Below are positions 45,816 to 57,500 of a stretch of 64,000 nucleotides of DNA, piece by piece; position 1 is the stretch's first letter, and every line of letters begins with the position of its first letter. This DNA comes from Glyphotaelius pellucidus (taxonomy: Eukaryota; Arthropoda; Insecta; Trichoptera; Limnephilidae), in contig OW386537.1 in assembly GCA_936435175.1 (NCBI GenBank), positions 35,280,737 through 35,344,736 of the forward strand, in the 5' to 3' direction. Both the position numbers and the translations under genes were made by a program. The notes below the pieces were generated by a model. It worked only from the letters and a program-made list of their open reading frames with translations. It searched no databases and had not been told where the DNA came from.

Positions 45816-47272
45816 GTTTATTTCAATGTCTCCCATTTTATACAATGTCACGTATCAACCCCGAGAATGGGTTAAATATTGTATGTATTAACACTACTGC
45901 TGCACCTACTTTGGTGAAGTTTATAAAAAATGTTTTAGAACCAATTTATTTAATATGTATTCACATTTCGTACTGGTACAACATGTATTTATGTTTATTT
46001 GCATACTATTTATGGATAAAATACAAAGGTAATGATTGCCTGCTTCAGGAAATTTTGGCTTTGAATGTGTGTAGGTTTGGTCCTTCACAGTGTCGGATCC
46101 ACGAAATCTGGCGCTGTGTGCATGGCGCGATGGCGCTACCCCACACTTTTTATTTATTCAGTTTAAAAACTTTTAAATTTTAACAGATCTTCAAAAAATC
46201 TACCTTAGTAGTTGACAGTTGCAGGTAAATCACTTCACTTAAGGCAAAATCTAAACAAAATAAACTGAGTAAGACGGTAATTTAAAACGAAAAAAACATA
46301 TATATTTTAATATTCGTGTAAAATAATAGGCTAAACACAATTCAAAATAATTTTTTGATTGTGTTTGTGTATTTAATTTTAATTTACCTATTTAAATTTT
46401 TAATGACATGTCCCATTCCCTGTCTCTTCAAATACCCCAAAAAATCATAAGCCGTTATAATTGCGTTAACAATATATAAAAAAAATTGAAATAGTTAATT
46501 TCATACCACTTTGCGTACAAGTTAAAATATATATTAGGTAATTTATTTAAGGGCACCAATTTCGAACAATGAGTAACTCCATAGCCATCCAGATGCAGAA
46601 CAGCTGTGGTAATGCGAAACAGCCACCCTCGTTGTTAAATGCATATTTTTCCAAATCATGAAGTTTTCCATGTACGAATTAAAAAATATTCTGCAAAATT
46701 TCGAAAAAAATTCGAACAGTAATTACGAAATTAATAATTGCCAGTATAGACATACAAAAGCACTTTACTTTCATATGGCAAATATAAAATTAATAATACA
46801 TTATTTTGAAGGAAAACACACAAATTAATATTATTACCACAAAATTAATTGCCATCGGAAGAGTCATCTCAATTAGAAAAAAAACGAATTCATGAACTTC
46901 TTTGCCGGTTCGATTTGCCTGTATTTGTTTTTTTTTTATCTCTGCATGCTATGATAACAATTAACGAAAAATATGGCTTCGCGATCTTGTAGTTTTGGCC
47001 AAAATGTGGCCGATTGAACACCTGCACTACCTCAACACTACTAACCGCTATCATCCAGCCAATGATGTGCCCCGAACGGACACTAACACACTTACGTGTG
47101 GGTTTAAGACAAGGCCTCCGTAAAAGTAGTAGTAAAGGATCTTTTAGTGGTGAAACTACTCCATCCATGCAATAAAATAAAACAGGTTTATTCTTTAAAA
47201 CAATATTTATGGATTGGCTTTAAAGTCATTGTTTTGAGAATAATGCATTATTGCAGATACAAATGGCATTAT
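45816..47272. other. Convergent intergenic region between MAIP1 and the glucanase
   Basis: AT-rich. It contains a candidate MAIP1 poly(A) signal (AATAAA, about 46259) and the glucanase poly(A) signal (47187-47192, minus). An open frame of 123 codons at 45812-46183 overlaps the MAIP1 3' untranslated region and shows no family features. Nothing else recognised. Confidence 0.5.
47187..47192 (-). terminator. Poly(A) signal of the GH16 glucanase
   Basis: AATAAA on the minus strand about 80 bases past the TAA stop (47273-47275). Confidence 0.6.
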
Positions 47273-50200
47273 TTACAAGGCCCAGACTCGGACGTAGTCG
47301 ACCTGGAGGGCTGCATTGTGACTGTTTCCAAGTCTCCAGGATGCTAGCCATCTATCTTTGGCATTCCAGAAATCTCTCATGGCCTGAAAATAAATAATAA
47401 TAAAAAAAACGCTTAAAACATGAAAACGATAATTTAAATGACTGCAACTTTTTTCAAATGCGAACCCCACAAGGAACTTAACTACTTGGGTTCTAATGTC
47501 TGGTGTCCGTGAAACTGTGACATCTCAAATTGGGGCTTGTCGTGAGGCTGCAGGTAGTAGGGATGGAAAGGTCACGGAGAAGAGTATGGAGGGGAAGTAC
47601 CTGGCTTTTCAGATCGCTTAACTGGGCTAAAGCCATTTCAAGTAACATTTCAATTCTTAATGGTGATCTTTCACCAGGGCGATACTGAGAGTATCTTATA
47701 CTCACTGATTAAAAGATAAGTGATCAGTGGATATGTATAATATATTATCTAATAATCTGTTATTCTTATTACCGTTGGTGAGTTGTTTCTCCACGGCTTG
47801 GGGTCTGGATGGTTGGATGCACCGTCAGGGAAGTAATTGGTTCCGCCGACAGCCAGATTAAGAATGATGTAGAACTCCTGATCAAAGGGGGCCATTTTGG
47901 AACCGGACCTCCAGGGGTTGGGAACATTGCCGGGGAAGCCACCCTGCTGCCAGAATCCTCCTCTGGGTGGAGCAATGGTTCCCATTTCAATTCCATCAAT
48001 GCTAAACTTAATGTGGTCTGAAAATATAAAAAATGTCACGTTATTACAAAGATTATCTCACGAGGAAAGTAGGTATGTATTGACAGAAGCCGTCGCAACC
48101 CTTCTGTGGAAATTTCATGTTAATATTCATTGTGTACAACCTCAAATATGACTCAATGGAATCCATTTTACGATGATAGTGCGAAAATCATTATTTGAGC
48201 ATTGATTATGAGTTTGAGACATTGAGTAAATATTGGGGGTTTCTGCCGAAGCAATCTCATCTATAATTATAAAAGCAGGGCTCGATTAAGGGTTCCAGCC
48301 GCCCTGGGCTAGCGTATAGTGCCTCCTGCCATCAAAAATACGTCTATTTGATAGGAGGGAGGGGGAGGGGAATCCGAGAGGCGTATTTCGAAAATTTATA
48401 CCGGCTCATTCGCGGTAGCGAGAATTAACATTTTTTTAACATTAATTCCACACAGGAGGCCCTGAGGAAAATAATTTGCCTCAGGGCCTATGTCATCTGG
48501 GATGCTGTGTGGAGGGTATTTTTGAGGAGAGGAAGGAATGAATATTGGTCTTGAAGAGACCCATGTTGTAGAGGATTGCGATTTGTACAGGGTTAGCAGT
48601 TGTGTACTATTAAAGTATCTGCGGAACCTGTACAGTACGCCCAAGTAGAGGCTAACCTTACTCTGGCTTCGATGGAGCCCCCATACCTGAGCTGGTCACT
48701 TAAAGTTACAACAAGCATATCAATAGAGGGTCAGTTCAGAATATTGCTTCCGTTGAAGGAGACTTTTTAAATGCACCTCTATATTGGTAATTTTTTATCA
48801 CTTTACAAAAACAAAAATTATTCTAAAATCTAGATAAAATAATCTTTCAGTGTGTTTGTGTATACTAGAAATTTATAATTTTATTAAAAAATATTTAAAT
48901 TTTGATATTATTTCCAAATATTGTAAATACACCTCTACATTGATTATTTTTTATCATTTTGCAAAAACAAAAATTGTTCTAAAATCTATATAAAATAATC
49001 TTTCCAATGTTTATATTAGAAAATCATATTTTTGTTTCTAAATCTTTTAATTTTGATATTGAAAATGTAAATTGTCGCTACCGCGACTGAAACTGTATAC
49101 GTTTTGGAAATACACATCCGGGAGTGGGGGAGAGAACGAAGGAGGGGGTTTACGGGAAGGAGGACGAGGGGAGGAGGAAGGTAGGGAAGGTGGAAGAAGA
49201 ATGCGGGAAATGGAACGTGAAGATCTCATCAATGAGGAAAGATTCTTTCATGAATTAAAAGAATTTCCCTTTTGAATCTCTCTTCGCTGATGCAAAATAT
49301 CGACCTCGGAAGAGATTCTATCAGGAGCAATATACTCCACCCCACCGGAAGAACCATTGACAAGTAGGTGGTAGAATAATCTGATGATGCTGTCTAAGAT
49401 AGTCTATGAAACATTGAGACTCACGCGCTCCAAAGTAGCCGAGTTATCAAGCCTCACAGCAGTCTAAACCAGTATTTTCCACTCTCTCCTGTACAATGAA
49501 CCTTGGTGGAGTAATATCTCCTTATTCCGTGTGGCGACTCTCTTTGGTTTCCAAAATGATCAAACACATGGTTTGCGATATCAAAATTATACATTGAACA
49601 TATCGTTATACCTGGTGTCCATTCCAACTGGTACTTCCTGAAGCCTGCGTTGAAGCCGGGGACCTCGTTCCTCTCCCAGTGAGCCCTGCCCCAAGCATCC
49701 AGTTCGGGTTTAGGTCCGTAGTGCAAGGTAGATCCAACCTTTTCAACTCCGATATTCCTTCCTCCTGCGATCAGATTTCTGTTTCCCCGGGACTCGGCAA
49801 TGTCGATTTCTCCAGATATCGGCCAGGTTCCGTACGAGTTTCGCTTGGGCAGCATCCAGATACCTGAAAGAAAAGTTTTTGAAGTGAAACTTCTTTAGCA
49901 CCGTTGTGATTTGAAACTCGATTAAATGGAAACGACACTAAAAAGAGACAAACACATACATCTATAGGATTTAGCATGCGAGAGAATGAGACAAAATGAA
50001 ACCTTATCGCATTGGCCGCTTTGATTATGAGCTCACTTTTCAAGGCTCCAATTGGTTGAGATTGCCTGCGTGAAGGTTTCACTTCTACCGCGTGTGAACT
50101 GAACTCGATTTTTTTTGTATTATCTTTTAGTTCAAGGAACTTAGTTTACATACATAGATGCTTTAGTATTTTGATATTAAAAGGATGTTTATTACCTGGC

Positions 50201-51431
50201 CACAACCAATCTCCTGTGGGCATCTTGGCGGAGATCTCGACTCTTCCATAACGGAAGTTGAAGGACTTGGCGGTTTGGATGCGAGCGCTCTTGATGGGGT
50301 TCAGAAAATGTTTCGGGGTTCCAGTACGGGAGCAGCCCCCAAATTCAGCATTGGTGCAACTAAAAGCAGTTAATTTTTTTCTATTTAATATTTCGATTCA
50401 AATTATTATTTTATTTTTATTATATTTAAATTTTTTTATTTTTTGTAACTGTTGGTTACAATAATTTATAATGTATTATAAAATATGTCTAAATTATTTA
50501 ACCAATATAATAATAGGTTTTCACTTACGTATAGTAATTATTTAGTGAATATAAAGAAAAAGAGTTATAATATTCGCTTATGCGGATCCAATGGTGGGAG
50601 GGAGGGAAAAGGATGGATCTATTCTGTGTAATAGTAGAATGTACATTTATATAATTGTTGATTCATTTCAGGTTTGCAAATGTTAGGTATTGTGTTAAAT
50701 AAGTCGAATTTTCTGTATGAAATGTTAAAGATGTGTGAAGCGCTGTGAATGAATGTATTTTGTTTATTTTATATTATTTTGGATACCAACAGTATAATAT
50801 TGAAATGAAGCATGATATTATAATACGTAGGTTACATAAATTTTACCAATTACAGGTCTCCACTTGGATTTTATAATAGTGATTTGAAGAGGTTTATTAA
50901 GAAAAAATACATAATGAAAAATGTTTAAGTGGAACGTTTACGCGGTCCGTTTTGGCTCTTTTCATATAAATCTTAATTTTGGATTTGAGATCAAAATACC
51001 CAACCAAACAGAATAAATATTTTTGTAAGCAAAAGGTATATCAAATATCTAGTACGGATGTGAACTACTTTATTTATTTTTGCTTTAAATTATAAGACAT
51101 AGGCCATTAAAGATTTTAATGTTTCATGATTTTAGAGGCAACTTTGACAATTAATTGTGAGTAAATTAAAAACATTTAAAAATATTGAAATTGGAATATT
51201 TCATGCGTCTGTACTGCGGCACTTTTAAGAGGCGGCAAAATTTCATAATAAATTATAATAAATTTTTTTTTATTTAAATTAAAAATAATAAAATAATTCG
51301 ATGTGCAATTATAAAATTCTAGTTGCGGACTAGACATGGGCAGATTTATTCCCAGTACTGAATGGATTCAGTCTGATTCTCCCGGCCTTTTGAATTTATT
51401 CCTTTAATTCATTCTTTTAATTCAATGAATT

Positions 51432-51506
<75 letters not shown>

Positions 51507-54500
51507 AACACCGACGACTTTTTTTTTATATGTGTGTGACAGTAACAATTAGGATGATTATATGCACGAACAGTAAACAAAACACCACCATTTTAAACAA
51601 AAAACGTTAAAACAAAAACTTATACACCAGATACATAGCATCCATACTTAATATTACATAAACCCCAAATTCAGTATGTACAAACTAATGACGAAGCCAT
51701 TATTTTTTTTTTCACTTAGATAAAAAATAAAGAGTACTCAAAACCAGATTAAAATTTAAAATTATAAAAAAAAACATACACACTCCCAATTGCCTTTACA
51801 TAAAAATTATACGTATAACAAGAAAGAAAGAGAAAATACACATAATTTGCCCACATCTTCTTCACAAAATATCCCAATCGGGGATGCCATAGTCTCATTA
51901 GCTACAGATGGGAGCGGTTGGGACTTGTGCGGTATTCACATAAAAAAAAATATATTATTATCGCGCTTTCATATATCCGATCCGGTCACCTGGAATAAGC
52001 TTTACCCAAATATATATTTTTAAATGCATGTAGGTACCTACCTCACTGGTAAAGTTAAACACTCGGTTCGACACTCGACAGCTGACTGATGTTTTGTTTA
52101 CGGATAGATAGGCAGATACCATAAAAAAACAATTATATAAATAAACATCGTTTTGTTTCTAAACGCATTGCATAATTATCGCAGGTGGGAGGGAGAAAAA
52201 ACATAGAACTTAATTTCGCTTTTTTTAGCAGGAGTTCGGGGTCAGGAAGTGGGAAGTTTCGCCCTAAGTTGACGGCTTGGCCGCGCGGGAACTAACGACG
52301 AACCCAATCTCTGCCAGCATTAAGGGATGAATTAGGAACTTCTGACTAATAGGTGTCTTTTGTCTTGCAGTGACTTGAATAACTTGCATTCTGCGGACCT
52401 AGTTAATCTTCAACGGACTTGAGTTGTCCGGTCAGATCGACTCGACACGTGGGACATAGGTTTTGAGACAAAGACGTCACAACTGAATTAGAAACAAATG
52501 TTTTGATTCCTTGAGTAAGTGAAATAGAGATTGGGATTGAGCGCTACGGTCCGCACAGACATTTAGGAATATGACGACACAAATGAATGAGGAATAAAAT
52601 TATTAATTCCTTGAATAAGTGGGAGCTGCGGGACGACTGTGAAAAAGACGCGACACCGGAATTCGGAATTACTTGGTTCTTGACTGACTCGTCGTGACTT
52701 TCTCGGTTGGCGGTTTTGTCGCTTGGGCTGGGGGACTTGACTCTGTGGCCTACGGGATTATTTTTTATGGATTTACTGCGCGGGATACTACACGTGACAG
52801 GCATTTCGCGGCGCGCCGCCTATCTGCCTGCCTATCTACCTACCTGTCTATCCGCGCAGCAAATAACCAGAATAATATTTAACTAAATTCCTACAAAATA
52901 CTACAATATTTACAGAGCACATTATTATTTTCTTACCTCAATATAACATGAAATAATGTAACTGTAAAATAAATAAATAGAAATAAAAAAAGAAATATGG
53001 TGCTGTTAAAAAATCGTAGGATGCAAGGCCAATGGTAAGGAATTAAGATTTAATTCCTTTTGAAAAATAGAATCAGATCGAGTATGTCACAAGATTGAAT
53101 TTATTCATTTAATTCATTCATTCAATTTTGCCCACGTCTATTGCGGACTACGTGTGTTCTGCCAGAATCAAAGAGAAACCATTTTCATGTTCTGAGTGTA
53201 GTTTCAATTCACCGCATACAGGTGCTCGTTATAAAAAAAAGGAAATCTACGTTTGAAATACCTATATAGGGGGGCGGCAAAATTCGAAATACCTATATAG
53301 GGGGGGGGGGGGGGGGGGGCGGCAAAATTTTCCTCCGCCCCGGGCGGCTGACACCCACGCTACGCCACTGATCTCAAGAGAAAGCTAAATGTCCTATTAT
53401 TGCCTATCCTATTATTAGCCATCAACTATAGTATTTCAAGTTGTTGGCCGTCAATATAGTCATGTTCCGTCAAGATTTTCGTAATGTATAAAGCTGCGCC
53501 TGCAGCGACAATCATTGATCCTTTTTGGCAAGATCTTTTTATGGAAAGGAAGGGGAGAGAAAGGAAAAAGGTATGAGGGGTAGGTAGAAATCTGGGGGTC
53601 AATGTGTCCAGGAGTAACGGAAGTATGAATCCATCCCTCCACTGCGGTGCAAGGCGATCTAAACAAACCTCACCCCATGATCCGCGAACCATAGTGATAA
53701 GCGGCACTGCTGAAAATCTCCAGGAGAAATCCTGTGTGTATAGTAGAGCAGTGCAGTGACCTTTTTGTTAATAGAATCAATGCTATGTAAACAAAATGTA
53801 TAAAATTGTAAAAATCTATTGATGAATAAATGTTTTTATTATTATTATTATAATCGGTGCGCACTGCGCTTATCTGGATTTTGTTATTTCTGATGGTTTG
53901 ACGTTAGAGCGTTGGTAGCATTGGAGGCCAAATCAGTCTAATTGAACGTACAAAAGTGGAACCTATTTTTCTGATTTATATTTCATATAAATGTAATACA
54001 ATAATGTAAACGAGCATTACAAGAGGGGGCTACATTACATCAACAAGTTACATGAATGTAACTTATGTCAAGATAGGGCAATACGTTGACAAGAACAGGC
54101 ACACGGCAACCTTAAACGACGACTTACCCTTTTGAGATGAATACCCTCCCATAAAAAAAACCTTAAAATTTTAAAAGTTTCATCGACATCGTATAAATTT
54201 ATGTTTGATTCATTTATGTTTTTTAAACTTACCCTTTGATGTTCAGAGTCCCTGAGGAGAGGAAGCGTTCACCGAACTGGTCGGAGACCAGAGAAGGCTT
54301 CAGAAAGAGTTTTCCATCCCGGGTAAAGGTGTTGGCCCCGTTGTTGCTGTACCATTGGAACTCCCAATTCTATAATAATGTAAACAGGACTGAAATCAGC
54401 GTTCGTAATATTTTTCGGAAATTTATTAAACAGGTATGTACTTCTTTTTGCCTTCGACTGACGCACACTTACGTTATTTGGAAAGTCAAACTCACGGGTG

Positions 54501-57500
54501 ATGCATACGTGTGTGATCAAGGGGTACAAAAAATTCAAATCAAAATTTTGCGAAATGTATAAGTCAAACAGTGCTGAAATCGAGTTACAAATATGGCGTA
54601 TTATGTATTCCATTGAAATAGAAAATATCTTTTACTTCATTCAGATACGTGAAAAACCCCGTTTCAAACTCTTGGCGGCTGGTCTCCTGCCATTTAGTCG
54701 ATAAGTATCTACCGAGTTATATCTCTCCGGCTTTGGCTTTGTTTAATTTATTTTATATCTTGTTTGTATCATAAATTAAGATCATAATTTTACTACGGTA
54801 TGGGTTTGTAACAGGGTAATAATTCATCGTGTAATATGTAGTAACAAATCATTTTCAAAATAATGTACCAGGTACCTGTATGTTTATTAAAAGATGTACC
54901 TACCTATGGGCGCCCGCAGGGGGGGCACTTGCCCCCCTGGATTGATTGAAAATAGTCAAATGGTGTTACTTTTATTTTAAATCACTTTGTGTTAACAAAA
55001 AAATTGCTGCTACAGTATGCCCTTCATTACTACAGTGTCCTGTCCGTTCGTTCACCATACAAATACGCTACAGTAAATTAAAACATTAGTAAAAATATTT
55101 TGCCCTCCCCTAGAAAATTTTCTGCGGGCGCCCATGTACCTACCTTCTCTCTATGCTGTATACAAAAAGCCATGCTTGTGTGCATGGGTGGGTTGTAGAG
55201 GGGTATTATTTATTTAGTTATGAAGAAGATTTTCATGTTATTATAATACCGTGTCAGTGGCTGAGTGGGCATCGCGTTTTGACCACCTTCGGGCTTCGCA
55301 TATTCGATTCCTCGGCTGGCTAAGTCCCCCATCACGACTCACTGTGACTTACTGTTGTGATAGGAGGAGATTTTCAAACATTGTTGAATGGAACGGGAAT
55401 TTTTGTCTTTATTTAAAAAAAAAATCAAGAAAAGTTTGTATAGTGATATAAAACGTCAAATGAGCCGCGTACGATCGATCTCCAAGCTGATTTGTCGAGC
55501 GGTGTACGGGTTAATGGATGTACCGATACGGTTACGGTAATACGCGTTTTCATCCGCGACAAAATATCTTCCGACAAAATATCCTACGACAAAACATTCC
55601 CCAACAAAATATCTCCAAAAACTTAACCTAACCTAACAAAAGACAAAAATGATACAGACATTCTGTAAAGATAATAAATTGTTGTTAAAAATAGTGAAAT
55701 GGGACAAAAATAATACAGATAACAATAATTTATTGTCTTTATAGGATGTCTGTATTATTTTTGTCACATTTTTTGTTAGGTTAGGTTAGATTTTAGTAGA
55801 TATTTTGTTGGGATGAAAAGTCGCGGAACCGAGTGGTATAAGAGCGCGCAGCGTACAAGATTCGATTTAAGGTTAAACGCAGCGTACGTTATAATCTACG
55901 CATTCACAGATGGCGCCAATAAAATTATTTTAGGTTTTAGACACTTTTACAAGCTATGCTTTAAGATATTAATAATAATTAATTGTTCGCGCCCGTACAT
56001 ACGCAAAATGAATATGAATAAATAGTTTTGTCAATAAAAAAACTCAAATCTTTCAAGAGAGGCTGACAAATACAAAATTACATCCGTGATTCAATCCAAT
56101 ATTGTATTTGTCAGCCTCTCTTGAAAGATTTGAGTTTTTTTATTGACAAAACTATTTATTCATATTAATTTTGCGTATGTACGGGCGCGAACAATTAATT
56201 ATTCTTAATATTTTAAAGCATAACTTGCAAAAGTGTTTAAAACCAAAAATAATTTTATTGGCGCCATCTGTGAATGCGTAGATTATAACGTACGTTGCGT
56301 TTAACATTAATCTTTCCGCATTTGATGCTAGCTGACAAATTCGGTCGCTAGATGCTAGCGTGAAGTTTGACAGGTTGCCATAGATGGCGGTAGTAGTATG
56401 TTTTGGACCCTGACCCGACAATTGCTCTGGCGACAATTGATCCTGCGACAGTTGGTCCGCCGACAATTGATCCTGCGACAGTTGATCCGGCCGATAGTTG
56501 ATCTATAACTTTTTATCTGAATATAACACAAGAGTCCCAACTGCTCCCAACCGTCTCGAGACAGTGAGACTATGGCATCCCCAATTTTGTATGGTGTGAT
56601 GCTGAAGGTAGTGGGGAAGGGAAGGAGATGTGGAAAATGTACCTGGCTATTCAGATCTAGTCACCAAATACGGCTAAAGCCATTTCAAGTAACGTTTCAA
56701 TTCTCAATGAACACTGACGAATAGCAAAATACGACACTTATTTGTCCAGTGTATTTATACGCTATATCTACGTACAATTTAGGAGGCGGATATGTTTACC
56801 GCCACCATTTATTGGATAACCAACACCCCTGCCATAGGTCATCCCAAGTGGTTCACTACGTATGGTGTGTGGTTATGGGGTGAGGTTTGTCTAGGTCTTG
56901 GCGGGGGATGCCTCTGCCCACATAATGCATGGCGGGCCGGATCAGGAGAGACCGGTTGAGAGAGACCTTTTGATCTCTCCAGCCTGACTCTCTCGATCCA
57001 TCGCCTTGCACCGCAGTGTGAAAAATTTACCTGGCTATTCAGATCTAGTCACCATAGACGGCAAAAATCATTTCAAATGACGTTTAAATTCTGAAAAACT
57101 GCGGTGCAAGGCGTTGGGTCAGGCTGGAGATGTCCTGCCTCAAGCAGTCTCTCCCGATCCGGACCGTCACGCAGTAGGTGAGGAAAATCATTCGCCTTCA
57201 AGACCTGGACAAACCTCACTCCAAGAACCCGGGCAACCCTTATAATTCACCAAACTTAGCGAACTACATGGGGTGACCTATGGCAGGGGTGTTGGTTATC
57301 CAATAAATGGTTGCCGGGGCGGCAGTAAACATATCCGCCTGTATATAGTTATATCATATAATTTTTTTGAATTTTACGCTGTTGTGCAGGGTATGTAAGT
57401 TTAGTCTTATTACATGAAATGGCTTTAGCCGTGTTTGGTGACTAGATCTGAATAGTCAGGTAAATTTGCTTATCTCGTTTCCCTCCCTATTACCTTCAGC

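Noticed and set aside
45812..46183. A 123-codon plus frame just after MAIP1
   Set aside because: It overlaps the MAIP1 stop and 3' untranslated region, is hydrophobic AT-rich sequence, and has no family features.
49454..49611. Extension of glucanase exon 4 through the continuing open frame
   Set aside because: The donor at 49611 joins in phase to exon 5 and restores the conserved EWTPDHIKFSIDG; the extension has no GH16 similarity.
51425..51610. A 61-codon open frame that is mostly poly-lysine
   Set aside because: It is the 73-base A run read in frame; not a gene.
55625..55800. Telomeric (TTAGG)n sequence
   Set aside because: Only two or three units (CCTAACCTAAC and GTTAGGTTAGG) occur, mirrored inside a fold-back element; similar short pieces at 60515 and 63885. 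Too short for an interstitial telomere.
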